Assembly (NCBI GenBank): GCA_036924285.1
Contig: JAYKYS010000008.1
Coordinates: 15,609,001-15,673,000, forward strand
Length of the DNA: 64,000 nucleotides
From: Asterella californica
Lineage: Eukaryota > Streptophyta > Marchantiopsida > Marchantiales > Aytoniaceae
Direction of reading: 5' to 3'
Positions 45,296-57,421 of the stretch are shown here, piece after piece. The notes under the pieces were generated by a model, which was not told the DNA's origin, made no database searches, and was given only the letters and a program-made list of their open reading frames with translations. Made by a program: the position numbers and the translations under genes. Numbering within the stretch: position 1 is the stretch's first letter; the number at the start of each line of letters is the position of its first letter.

Positions 45296-46217
45296 TGTAA
45301 ACCCTCCGTGGTCCTATCGATCAACTACCCCCCCTCCCCCCGATCTCTCAACCTCCACGATCGTCATCCACGAATCGGCAACATGTCGGGCCTGTCTCTC
45401 ACTCAGGGGTCACCTCTGATGGCTTTGATGGAAGCACACCATGAACTTGAAGGGAAAATGCTGAGTTCACTCATTCATACACCCACAAACTTATCAACTA
45501 AAAATCTCCTTAAACACATCAACTAAAATCCTCCATTCTAACGACGTCTCTCAAGTTCTCACATGCTAAAAATATCCCACACTCTCTATATTACTCAAGT
45601 TGTCATTACGACAATATGAAAACAAGGATGAGGAGCTCTTCTCTACTCCTCTATTTATACATTCTAGGTTTTTACTTTGGTACCCTCCGGTAACTCAGCC
45701 GTAACTACTTTTACCGGGTTTTATTAAGATATTACTTAAGGTAAAAGCATTGATCACATGGACTTTTTACCTTTTCACATGGGCTTATTCCTTCAAAGTC
45801 AACAACTTCTAGAAGGATTCTAGAATATTCTCAAGGAATCTCGAATTTCCACCCCCCCTCTACACTAGGACCCACTAAAAAGGAAACATGTGGAATCTCT
45901 TCTTGTTTTTAATGCCCACAAAGTCCACAACTTTAATCCAACCACTAATATCAAGTCAAAAAGGAGATAAGGGATACTTTCCACCTCCTTTCTACCTTTT
46001 AGACAAGATGACAAGATAGTAGTGCTCACTCTTTAGCAAATATCTGAATTCTACCAAAAGTACAGCTAAGTTTAACCATAACTAACTTTTAGCTAGTCAT
46101 GACTAACTTGATACCTCCTAAAAGTACTTTGGCAGCAATTAAACATTCTCAACACTTAGTTAGAACTAAACACCTTACTAATAGACAAACTTTCTATGTG
46201 TAACATAGGTCGTTACA
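45296..46217 (-). repeat. 3' LTR of the second gypsy element
   Basis: 922 bases. It differs from the right LTR mainly by a poly-C length change near 45335 and scattered substitutions. Confidence 0.95.
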
Positions 46218-46230
46218 TTTTACCCCCGGA

Positions 46231-49200
46231 CTAAATTTTCGCTCCGTTTTCGGAGTGAAGAGAGAACTTTCGTCGATGAAAGAACTTCAACTTGTCATGG
46301 TTGACCCGATCGAATCTCCTTCCTCCCAACTCCTGAAGGTCATATGTGAAGTTGCTCCACACCTTATCTACAACAAAAGGACCAAAATATCTCGGAAGAA
46401 ACTTCTTCCTAGCCCTCTTGAATATGATAGCATCATACAACATAACCCAATCTCCGACTTGAAAAGGTTTTACCTCCCTCTTGCCCAATCGTTTGTCGTA
46501 ACTCTTCTTTTGATACGCCTGAGCTCGTTCCATCCGGATCATTGCTACCGCTCGGGTCTCTTCCAACTCCATGAGTTGCTCCCTTCTTGATCTAATCACG
46601 TCTTCTCCTCTCGACCTCTTCAACTTTCGTTGAATAGTTTGAAAAGTATCCAATTCGAATTGGATGGGCAACTTGGACTCCACTCCATAAACCAGTCGAA
46701 ATGGGGAGTATCCAGTAGAAGTCTTTGTTGTCGTTCGATACTCCCATAAGATAGCATGTAGCCTCTTATCCCAAGTATGTTTCGCAGTCTCAACACCAGC
46801 ATCTTTGGCGAGCATCATACAAAGTGTAAGATTGGTCTTCTCCGCAAGACCATTAGCATTTGGTTTGTATGAGGTCGTTACTCGTGGCTTGATAGAAAAG
46901 TGTTGTAGCATAGCAGTAGTCATGCTCCCTACAAACTCTCCTCCTCTATCCGAGACCAACTCTAACGGACATCCAAATCTGGTGATGATCCTCTCTCATA
47001 GGAATCTACCGACTTCTGTTTCATTAGTCTCCCTCAAAGGTCTAGCCTCTACCCACTTGGTACAATAGTCAGTGGCGACTACAATGTATCTATTGCCTCG
47101 AGGTGTCTTATTAAGAGGACCTAAAAAGTCAATACCTCATTTCTCAAACGGCCCTAATACTGGAATTGATCTTAACGGAGGTGTTCTAGTAGACTTTAGA
47201 GCAAATGCTTGACATACGTCACAAGTTTTGCAATAGTCTAAACACTCTTTGAAAATCCCTCTCCAGTGATAACCCGCATCCAAAATCTTGAAGGCTGTTA
47301 TCTTACCAGCAAAGTGACCTCCGCAAACAGTTCCGTCGTGAAACTCGTGCATTAGTTTGAATGCCTCCTTCTGACCAACTGCTCTCCTTAGTAACCCATC
47401 TGCTCCTTGATGAAACAGAATTCCCTCCACCATGGTGTAAGGTTTGCATCTCTTGATCAACGCGTTACGTTCTCGGGTATGCATACCTTCTGGAAAAGAG
47501 CCATCTACAAGGAAACTCCAGATTTCCTTGTACTCGTCCGGTATCTCCTCGATGCTTGTGATGGTCATCAGATGCTCGTCTGGAAATGAATCATCAAACG
47601 GTTCTTCTCCCTCATCATCATAAGCCCTTGACAAAAGATCAGCATTCGCATGCTTCTTCCCTGGTCTATCTTCGATCACATAATCGTATTCTGTTAGAAG
47701 GATCTTCCAACGAGCAATACGACCTTCGGCATTAGGCTTATTAAAGATATACTTTAAAGCCTTGTGATCTGTGACTATGGAAAATTTCCCTCCTAGCAAG
47801 TAGTGTCGAAATTTTTTCAATCCAAAGATCACCGCTAATCCTTCTCGTTCAGTCACGGAGTAATTCTTTTCCGCTGGAACCATCTGCATACTAGCATAAG
47901 CTATAGGATGATCATGCCCATCTCCATCTAGCTGACTTAATGTACATCCGATTGTTACATTGGAGGCATCCGTATACAGAATAAATGCTTTACTCCACTC
48001 AGGTTTAGCAAGTATAAGAGCTGTCACTAATGCCTTTTTTAGCTCCTCAAATGCTTCCTTTGCCTTCTGATCATGCACTATCAAGTCAAAATCAACTCCC
48101 TTCTTCATGTACATAGTCAAAGCTATTGCTTTGTTTGAGAAGGAAAAGACAAACCTACGATAATATCCAACCATGCCAAGAAACTGCCTCAACTTTGTCA
48201 AGTTGATCGGAAATGGAAGATCCACAATCTTCTTCACCTTCTCAAGATCTACCGCAATCCCATTCTTGGAAATGATGTGCCCTAACAGCAGACCTTCTTC
48301 GCAGCCAAAGATGCACTTCTCTGGATTTAGAGAAGCGTTGGCTTGCTCCAACCGCTGCAAAACTTTGATCACATGATCAAAGTGGTCCTCCTTTCGTCCG
48401 TACACACAAAAATCGTCAATGAAATCTCGAACAAACTTCCCTATGAATGGTTCAAACACCTTGTTCATGAACCTTTGAAACGTGGCCGGAGCATTACACA
48501 ATCCGAATGGCATCACCCGAAATGCAAATGTTCCCCAAGGAGTAGTGAAAGTAGTCAACTGTTGGTACTCCTGTGCTATCTTGATCTGGTTATACCCACT
48601 ATAACCATCACCAAAGCTATACCACTCATGACCAGCAACTTCCTCCAAAATCTCATCTATAAATGATAGAGGATAATAATCCTTCTTGGTAATTGCATTC
48701 AACTTCTTATAGTCTATGCACACTCGCAGCTTACCATTCTTCTTCTTGACAATCACAATGGGTGAAACCCATTCTGAGTTCTCCACCTCATAGATGAAAC
48801 TCGCCTCCTTCAACTTGTCTATCTCCTCCTTGACCATCATTGCCGTTGTGGGATTGACTCTTCTTTGCTTCTGTCGAACTGGCCTTGCGTGCTCCTCCAA
48901 TTCGATTCGATGAGTCTCGAGAGTCACCTCCTTCAAATCCTTGTAGCTGAAAGCAAACACATGGATATATTTTCGAAATATATCTAGGAATCTACTTTTC
49001 TCTTCTTGAGTGACATTGATACCAAACTTCAAGGTAGAGAGTCTTCTCACAATCTCTGCCTCACTCAACTCTTCTTTGTCAGGATCTTTCTCCACTGCTG
49101 GTCGAGGCAACAAGTCAATAGCACTAAGCTGATGTAATGATTCATCTCGACCAAATCCTTCTTCCTCAGACGAGGATTCTTGATCGTAAGAATCTCCGGT

Positions 49201-51117
49201 ATCTACTTCTGATACACTCTGATCATCCTCCGTATCAGATTCCCAGTAGTCACTAGTGGGTCTATCAGAGTCAGAAGTCACAACTCCAACATCCGAGAGA
49301 GGAACTATCACTCTATGATCTCTAGGCCCAATCCGTAAATATCCCTTGTGCCACCTATCAGTGGTGCGCACAGCTCTCAACCAAGGCCTACCTAGGAGCA
49401 AATCATAACTAGAGTCCTTTAACACTTGAAAGGACATCAACGTTTGAACTCCCATCACAGACACGACCACCTTCTCTAACACACCAAGAGGTCTTACCCG
49501 TTGCTTGTTAGCCATCCCCACAACAATGCTAGCCGGGCGAGTTGGTTCCATCCCCAACTTCTTCATCAACCTCTCCGATATGGCGTTGACAGCCGATCCT
49601 CCATCCACCAATACGTCAGAGACGTAGTGATCATTCAACCGGACTTCAATCTTTGAAGCCCTAGTACATACCTCTGAAGCATGCACATCCACCACACCAA
49701 CTCCCACAGACTTTGATGTCTTGCTCTTGGGTTTCTTCTTCTTGCTTCTCTTAGAACTCAGTCCTCCTCTGAGTTCCCTTCGTAAGCTGGGATTAAGTGC
49801 GATCAGTTGTCCAACAGTGATGTTGGCTTTCTGAACACCCACATCTTCAATCACATCATATCCCGCTTGGGAAGATGAAATGGTGAAATCCGCCATCCCC
49901 AGCTTCCTTCTTGGCTCCCTTGGTGTACTCGAAACATTACTGGAACGAGTACTTCTACTTGCTGACTCCTCCATGAAAACCGGTTCATCAGAAAATCGAG
50001 TTCTTTTCCTTTCTTGAGCTAAAAGCTCCACCGGTGCATGAGAAGAGTTTGAACTCTCTCCTTTCTCGTAAATGGGATCTCGTACGACATCGATAGTAGC
50101 CACCCCCTTATCTCGTCCTTGTGATGGATTTCCTCCACCCACATTCATTCTGACAGCTTCGGCACCTCTTGCTCCGTTGTTAGGACAATTTCGCTGGAAA
50201 TGAGAACCTCCACACGTCCAACAAGTGATTCCTCCAAAGTTACCTTGGTTGCCTCCAAAGTTACCTTGATTTCCTCGGTTGGGATTGTTGTCGTAACCTC
50301 TTTGACCTCCTCCTCCACCTTTGTTCCTCCATTCTCGTAACTGCACCACGTTTATCTTGAGATCCGCAAGAGTATCGGTGATGCTCTTCAGCTCAGCATG
50401 AAAATCAGAGGTGACAGTAGACATCGTTGTTGGGACAAACGGTCTTGGCACCACCGTTGGAGTAGGAGCTGACGTTGAAGCAATCACCAATTGTGATGGT
50501 GCAGGTGCGATCGTCGTGGCTACACCAGGAGTCGGAGTCGACACCAGAGCAGCATGATGAGGTTGGATGATATCTCCTTCATCCAAACTCTCTTCCATAT
50601 TTGTCGCAATCTTGATGGCCTCCGCTTTTGTTGCTGGCTTCTCGTACCTCACTTGGGTTCGAATTGAAGGCCTCAACCCTCCCACCAAGTTCTTGGTCAA
50701 CACTGCTCCAATCCCCGCCATCGTTAACTCCACATTGTCTCCACTCTTCCGTAGGACCGTCCGAAACCGTTGCTCCAACTTATCCACCCTTTCGGCATAT
50801 TGCCGAACTTTCTCGTCGTCCCGTTGCTTCAAATGAGTAAGCTCCACCATGAGCTTCTCATAACTCTCTTCTGGAAGAAATTCTTCGATGAGTGCATTAC
50901 TCAACGTCTCCCATGTGTCCTCAACTGCACCAGGTGTCTTGCTCTTCACTCGGTCTTCATACCACGTAAGAGCAAAATCTTCTAAAAACTCTGGCAGTAA
51001 CAACACCCATTCTTCCTTCCTTCTCACGTTGTTTCCGATGCAACCCCTTTTGAAGTCTCGTACAAATGGTTCTACATCTTCATTGTCCTTCCCATGAAAC
51101 ACTGGTAACTTCCCCAT
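46231..51117 (-). pseudogene. Gag-Pol of the second gypsy element, two in-frame TGA codons
   Basis: Starts at ATG 51117 (MGKLPVFHGKD). Residue landmarks: gag about 10-180; CCHC knuckle CWTCGGSHFQRNCP at 299-312; protease-like active site DGGSAV at 505-510 where most elements have DTG or DSG; RT with FIDD at 899-902 in place of Y(V/L)DD; RNase H (LYTDASN); integrase zinc site (HDGTVCGGH...CKTCDVC). TGA at 47137-47139 follows FEK and precedes GIDFLGPL, where Trp is expected. A second TGA at 46996-46998 falls in GRFL-x-ERIITRFG. The rest of integrase (VSDRGGEFVG, GLAEKTN) continues in the same frame to 46231. Both changes fit TGG to TGA. No chromodomain is visible at the end. Confidence 0.93.
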
Positions 51118-51330
51118 CTTGTAACTATTCTTTCTACCCTTCTAATTTTTGTGCAATAACTACTCGCTAAAAGAGTACGAACATCACCAATTCCATTCGC
51201 GAATAATCTACCATGGGTAAAATGAAAGGAAATGGTTGTAACAACACCTCTTGTGCCATCTCTTCTCCCAAGGTAATCATGAGCCTGAGTCGCATCACCG
51301 CCTTCTCCACCATCCGAATGACGATCTCCA

Positions 51331-51734
51331 TCACAACTCAGCTGAGTCCTCTTTTGAAGTCGACAACTTCTCCGTCTCCGCTCTTTGAGTCTCGTCCAAC
51401 TTCTCGACTACTGAAGTAAGTAGGGCGGCCACATCTACGCACTTGTGTCCTCTGGATAGATCACCCACTCCACAACTTGGACAAGGATCTTCGCCTAGAA
51501 GATGAATTGGCGCTGGTGACGATGGACCCACTCGAAGACTTAAATCAGTAAACTCCCGCTTCCCTTTAGCTCTCTCGGTTCTGATTCTAGTTGGACAATT
51601 CACTACTTTGTGTCCCAACCCTCTACAGAAATAACACCACAAGTCGGTTTCTACTCTTCTCCTCGGAGATTCTACTTGAGGTTTAGTACTAGGGTTTTCA
51701 AACTCGACGATAATCTCTCTCAAACTTTCTCAGA
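51331..51734 (-). CDS. Zinc-knuckle ORF upstream of gag in the second gypsy element
   Basis: About 134 codons, open from 51734 without an ATG, ending at 51331. It contains a CCHC knuckle CYFCRGLGHKVVNC and a second CxxC pair (CPSCGVG...GHKC). It is encoded between the 5' LTR and gag, same strand. It may need splicing or be a decayed remnant. No family recognised beyond the knuckle. Confidence 0.45.
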
Positions 51735-51945
51735 CACTTACTATGACATCTAAACCTTGAGGAAGGTTTCTAAGTCTAACTTTCCAATCTTTTAAATTTC
51801 CACTCATGTTGCACCTTCTCAACCATTAAGTGGACAAAATATCATAGAGGAAAATAATTCTACATCACTTTCTTAACTCTTCCGAGCTTTATATTGGAAA
51901 TCGTGCATTATACATGCTATACACGAAATAAAATCTAATCTAAAA

Positions 51946-52263
51946 TTAACTATCGAAGATATGATCCTCCTCACCATCGTTTGTACTCATCACAACAGAC
52001 ATCTTCAACTCACTCTTATAAGGATCCAACTCTACTTCACCAGGAGCATTCGTGGCCTCCACAGTGAATGATGCTTTCATCTCGGTTTTCTTCAAATCTG
52101 CGCCAATGGTCGCGGAAGCTTCTTGGTATAGGGTAAAGAGGGCACCCCAAGTAGTATAGATAAGTGTTCGCAACTCATCTACACTTAACTTTGGCTTCTC
52201 CGACTCCGTTCGAACTCCTAAACGTCTCTTCTTCCACCTTGGCACCCGAACTGGATTCCCCAT
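51946..52263 (-). CDS. Small basic/acidic ORF upstream of gag in the second gypsy element
   Basis: ATG at 52263 (MGNPVRVPRWKKRRLG), 105 residues, basic N-terminus and acidic C-terminus (DGEEDHIFDS). It sits first after the 5' leader, in the position of an extra ORF; function is unknown. With the knuckle ORF it might form a spliced gag extension. Confidence 0.45.
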   Translation of the reverse strand: MGNPVRVPRWKKRRLGVRTESEKPKLSVDELRTLIYTTWGALFTLYQEASATIGADLKKTEMKASFTVEATNAPGEVELDPYKSELKMSVVMSTNDGEEDHIFDS

Positions 52264-52479
52264 GAAGTATTTTCAAGACCTCCTTGTATGCCGAAACGTA
52301 TATCTCTTAGTTGGTAAGAGATCTCTCCAAGATTTTTGTGGTCTCCAGTAGCTCAACCTCCAAGCTACTAAATCATGAAGTTTCAACAGAAACTTCTCTA
52401 ATCAAAAGGGATGGTGATGACTATACAAATTTTCAGAGAACTGAAATTTGTATATTTTCACTTCCCTCATGGTTGTCAA

Positions 52480-52850
52480 CCCCCTCCACTTTGAAAAATT
52501 CTTTCTCCCTCCTCAGACCTCATCTTCTCATGATTTCTTTTGTCCTGGATAGCTTATCAGCCACTCTAAAACACTGGAAAGTTTCTCAGGAAAATAAAAT
52601 TCACAGAAAATTTGACACTGACTGTAAACTTTTTCCAGAGAACAGAATTCCTCAACTCTCACGAATAGACCCCCTCAACTTTGAAAATTCATTGCTCCCT
52701 CTCTAGACCACCTTTTCCTATGATTTCTTTTGTCTTAGATAGGTTATCAGCCAATCTAAAACACTGGAAAGTTTCACAGGAAAATAAAATTCACAGAAAA
52801 GTTGACAGCGACTGTACAAATTTTCCAGAGAGCAGAATTTCTAAACTCGC
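52480..52850. repeat. Two-copy repeat of about 188 bp in the 5' leader of the second gypsy element
   Basis: Units starting CCCCCTCCACTTTGAAAA at 52480 and CCCCCTCAACTTTGAAAA at 52668 share long blocks such as ATGATTTCTTTTGTC and AAAACACTGGAAAGTTTC. A partial third unit precedes them near 52410. Confidence 0.8.
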
Positions 52851-53130
52851 AAATTTATCTCCTCTAATAACTTTTCTCTCCTCCTTTCTCTACAACTCTT
52901 GTTGCACCCTCTTTCAACTCTCCTCAAACCCTTTCTAAGTGAACAAGATGTAAAGAATGACTTCGAAAGCGTCATATATCACTACGGGATACACGAAAAG
53001 TTCTAACGTTGCTAACATCGCATTAGCTCTCTCTCCTCCCAACGTTCTCTCCATGTGCTCTCTCATAATCTCCTTTTGTCGAATATAGAACTGAACTCTA
53101 AACATCGTTCAACGATCCCTTCAAGTGAGG

Positions 53131-53147
53131 TCCCGGCAACGGAACCA
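53131..53147 (-). other. Primer-binding site of the second gypsy element
   Basis: On the reverse strand TGGTTCCGTTGCCGGGA lies four bases inside the right LTR. It resembles the tRNA-Asp-type site of many plant gypsy elements (TGGCGCCGTTGCCGGGG) with changes after TGG; the exact tRNA is uncertain. Confidence 0.65.
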
Positions 53148-53151
53148 AAAA

Positions 53152-54067
53152 TGTAAACCCTCCGTGGTCCTATCGATCAACTACCCCCCCCGATCTCTCA
53201 ACCTCCACGATCGTCATCCACGAATCTGCAACATGTCGGGCCTGTCTCTCACTCAAGGGTCACCTCTGATGGCTTTGATGGAAGCACACCATGAACTTGA
53301 AGGGAAAATGCTGAGTTCACTCATTCATACACCCACAAACTTATCAACTAAAAATCTCCTTAAACACATCAACTAAAATCCTCCATTCTAACGACGTCTC
53401 TCAAGTTCTTACATGCTAAAAATATCCCACACTCTCTATATTACTCAAGTTGTCATTACGACAATGTGAAAACAAGGATGAGGAGCTCTTCTCTAATCCT
53501 CTATTTATACATTCTAGGTTTTTACTTTGGTACCCTCCGGTAACTCAGCCGTAACTACTTTTACCGGGTTTTACTAAGATATTACTTAAGATAAAAGCAT
53601 TGATCACATGGGCTTTTTACCTTTTCACATGGGCTTATTCCTTCAAAGTCAACAACTTCTAGAAGGATTCTGAAATATTCTCAAGGAATCTCGAATTTCC
53701 ACCCCCCCTCTACACTAGGACCCACTAAAAAGGAAACATGTGGAATCTCTTCTTGTTTTTAATGCCCACAAAGTCCACAACTTTAATCCAACCACTAATA
53801 TCAAGTCAAAAAGGAGATAAGGGATACTTTCCACCTCCTTTCTACCTTTTAGACAAGATGACAAGATAGTAGTGCTCACTCTTTAGCAAATATCTGAATT
53901 CTACCAAAAGTACAGCTAAGTTTAACCATAACTAACTTTTAGCTAGTCATGACTAACTTGATACCTCCTAAAAGTACTTTGGCAGCAATTAAACATTCTC
54001 AACACTTAGTTAGAACTAAACACCTTACTAATAGACAAACTTCCTATGTGTAACATAGCTCGTTACA
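53152..54067 (-). repeat. 5' LTR of the second gypsy element
   Basis: 916 bases, TGTAAACCC...CGTTACA, about 98-99% like the left LTR by eye. Confidence 0.95.
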
Positions 54068-54071
54068 GGCC

Positions 54072-54601
54072 AGAGGTGAACGATGTTATGATCTGCAAGG
54101 TAGTTCACACAAACCTAAGTAGAAATCTTTTGTCTCTGGCGGTGATTAGAAACGTAGAGCATTCTGATCATTTTGATCATTCGACCATAGAAAGAAAGGT
54201 CCATCTGAGTTGGATACGATTACATGCTGAATGTAATGCTAGTACTACTTATGTTTCTTCGACTACAACGGAAATATGCTCGTGGGCTATTCTGATAGAG
54301 AATGTGAGTAATGCATTTCGTATATCCAAACTCGAATGTTACCAAGGTCAGTATGTTCTTGAAGAATGGAAGACCGTTACCGAGTGGTACACTGGATATG
54401 GGTTGCATAATTATGATTTCATCTATCTCACAAGTAACGAGAGATTATCAAGAAACAGATAAGATCTTCTTGGCATGTGCTGCGAGACATTATCAAGTAA
54501 ATGTGTCAGCTTTGGTCAACGGTGCCGCTGTTGTTAAGATAAGTTATCCATCTTGTAAATTTTTTGAACTCTACCAAGTGTTAAGAGTTGTCTTTTCTTA
54601 G
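54072..54601 (+). pseudogene. 3' part of the split unrecognised ORF
   Basis: In phase with the part ending at 45295, the frame runs PEVNDVMICKVVHTNL to a stop at 54460-54462. A neighbouring frame continues sensibly (RDYQETDKIFLACAARHYQ to 54601), so a one-base shift near 54440 may have shortened it. The join with the 5' part is exact when the gypsy element and one GGCC are taken out. Confidence 0.55.
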
Positions 54602-54945
54602 ATTAAACCCATTGTAAACTTTGTAAATCTAATTTCACCATTCAGAGCTTGTTTAGTATATGTCAATGGACTACAAAGCTGCTTCGTAGTCTTCGTCTTA
54701 TAATCAAGCTATTTTTAGTAAGAATAGTTCAAGTCAGAAAAGACGTGCATCAAAAATTAAGGCGTTGTGAAGTTATTGAGAGGAAGTGCGGAAATGTCTA
54801 TAGGTAGTCAAAATCTCCCAGTTGCAGTCTTTTCTCTTATTCTTGACAGGAGCCAGTCTTCTACTCTATTGCTATGGCAAACGTGATACAACCAAGGTTG
54901 TTACCTCAGATCATTCCTTGAAAACTAACATCATCTGAGCCTCAT

Positions 54946-55158
54946 GTGGATCTAAATTCATTCGTTCATTCATTCAGTCATTCAGTGTTGCCTTGAACTA
55001 GCGCAAGGTTTTGTTGCTGATCGTGGTGAAGGAATGAGCAGAAGAGAATTATTACAAGTTCGCTCGAACAAATTGTACGAATTGTAAAGTTTCTTGGGGG
55101 AAGGACATGCGACTAAAGTGCACCATGTCAGATAGTTTCGTGATGATTCTCAGCAACC
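54946..55158 (+). repeat. Dispersed copy of the AKR 3'-end segment
   Basis: Second copy of 36834-37033, see there. No other AKR exon is seen near it. Confidence 0.85.
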
Positions 55159-57421
55159 TTCGCTTATAACACGTCAAAGAAGAGGGTAGACACACGACCC
55201 AATGAATAGAAAACAGATGGAAAGACCCCATCAAGCCTTACAAGAGAAAGAAGGACCCGAAGGACCAAGTAACTACAACTCCAAAGAGAAGAACAACGGA
55301 GCTAAGCCCCGCTATCAGTAGCTCTAAAATCACTTAGCGCATCTAGAATGTCGGACATCAGAATGTCAGTACTATTGCAAACAACAGGTGCACATGAAGT
55401 AGCATCGCCTATTGCGATTGCCCTCCTGTGGACCGCGCCTGCTAAAGCTCTCTATAGAGCAATGAAAACTCGCTGTCTAAAAAACATATTGCAGAAAGTG
55501 TGGTGCCCACAATTTACAGGATTCACGAATTTTTGAAATTTTTAAGATTAATAACTTGTTTGTATAACTGAAGAAGCGTTGTTACTTAAGATTACGGTTT
55601 CCTTAGAAGGAAGATGATCTTACGAGCTTTTTGTAATAAGAAGTTGACTTCTTCAGAAGACGACCGTCTTCCGGGAAGTGTCTTTTCGGTTGTGTCTTCC
55701 GAAGACGGAAGACGGCGGAAGACACGTATCTTCCGGAAGACGGCAACCGCGGAAGCTTCACCACGTAAGAAGTAGTGGCACCTACCAGGTAGCACCGAAT
55801 AGGTTAGGTAGGTCGGGAGGGTCGAAACCCCTAAACTACGGGGAAGATGCGCAGGAAGCGCATTAGCATATTTCAGCTTCCCACAGCAAGAGCGCTTCTT
55901 GGTTAAGAAGATCGATTCGAGAGTGAGCCTTGAGTGAGGTAGCAGCGAGGTGAAATTGAGAGAGGTCAGGATTGATTCGAAGCTAGAAGGAAGGCAAGGT
56001 CGAATTACTGAGAGCAGAAGCGTGTCGAGCTGAAGGAGTTTTCTGTGAACTCTTGGAAGCTGACATTGGAGAACGGCTGAGTGGAATCGAAGGTGGAAGT
56101 CTTGGTCGATTGAGACATAGTCATGAGCTGATGACGGAAGCAGCTTTGTGGGGTCGCATTGGAGCTGGGACCAGAGCCGAAAGCGCACGGAAGAAGAAGA
56201 CAGCTCGGGAAGCAGACAAAAGATAGTAGAGGTTCTTCTCATGTTCTATTCTCTTCCCACCGCTTCTCGCCTTTTGTTTGGTATCCCTCGCGCTTTCCCG
56301 TTTGTTTGCAGACAACCCGATCGATCAATTCCCTCCCCACGTTTTTCCTTCTAAGATATTGGGCACGGATTTCCGACAGCCATCTCCTTGCTTCTTCCCA
56401 AGTGCAATTCGAGCTTTCCTACCCATCGTCCTGGAGAGCCCAGCTATCAACTTCCCTACCCTACCATCCCTCTACTCTCGAAACCTTGAACAGAAGACGC
56501 TTCGGAAGATCTGAACATCTTCGGAAGACGTTTCTGAAACCTGACTGTCTTTGAAAGACGCTTCGGAAGCCTGACTGTCTTTGGAAGACGACTGTACACA
56601 ATTCGTATCAAGAGTGGATTTGCTTTGCTTTTGTGTTAAGAGAGGCTTGGTACGAATCCTGAGAGACTTAGTGAGTTGTTTGTTATTCTGAGAAGTTGGA
56701 AGTCGGGAACTAGGCTTGTGCCTCCCGGTCTTCCAAGCTTCTCAAATCCACATCTTCTAGAGAGACTAGAAGACTGGAAGGGCTGGCAAAATGCACGAGA
56801 AGACGTGAGGGTCCATTTCGGATCTCTTCTGTCCGACCCATAGCAGCCCATTCCTTCTTCTTCCCGAACTTAGGAGAGAGTCGTGAGAAGTCTTGCTGGC
56901 AGAATCTGGAGAGAATGGTCGAGGGTCATGTGTTCCCATCATGCAGCAAGCTTCTTCTGAGTGTGTATGAGAGGTGAGAAGTCGAAAGAATAGAGTATGA
57001 AGGTTTCGTGTCTGTTGTGAGGTTAGATTGCGATCGGAAGCCGAAGACAAGTGAGACCAGCCAAGGGAAGCCTGACTTCGAGAGGTCTTCCGAGAAAGAC
57101 ATTGAATCGGAAGCTGTCCCGGGGGTCTTCCCAGAGACCACTGTCACCGCAGGAGCCGCGATCATCTTCTGGAACTTGTTCATACGCTTTGCTTCTCGCA
57201 CATTTTTCATCTTTTGATAGGAAGTAGGATGTAATGCAAGGTGGGTTGTCTTCTGAGGAATCCATGCGAGGCCTTGTTTAGTTAGGATTGTTTAGATATA
57301 GCTCGGAAGACGAGAGCTATCTAGGAAGCACTGTTAGAATCCCGGAAGACGGAGTAGCTGTCTTCTGGAAGACTAATTTCGTCTTCTGAGAAGTAGAAGC
57401 TAGACTGTGGGCACTTGACTG
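55159..57421. other. GAAGAC-rich stretch without recognised gene
   Basis: Contains many copies of GAAGAC/GTCTTC and GGAAGACG, with small palindromes such as GTCTTCCGAAGAC around 55620-55750 and 56480-56600. Open frames here are short and mutually inconsistent. It may be leader or LTR sequence of the element to which the next ORF belonged, but I found no matching partner repeat. Confidence 0.45.

Larger units (their letters stand above)
45296..54067 (-). mobile_element. Ty3/gypsy LTR retrotransposon with extra upstream ORFs, inactive
   Basis: LTRs 45296-46217 and 53152-54067 both begin TGTAAACCCTCC and end CGTTACA, differing at about a dozen positions. GGCC flanks both ends (45292-45295 and 54068-54071), a 4-base duplication rather than the usual 5. 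The element is reverse: primer site by the right LTR, polypurine tract (GTCCGGGGGTAAAA) by the left. Gag-pol, plus two ORFs before gag, lie inside. Two in-frame TGA codons in integrase make it non-autonomous. Confidence 0.95.
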
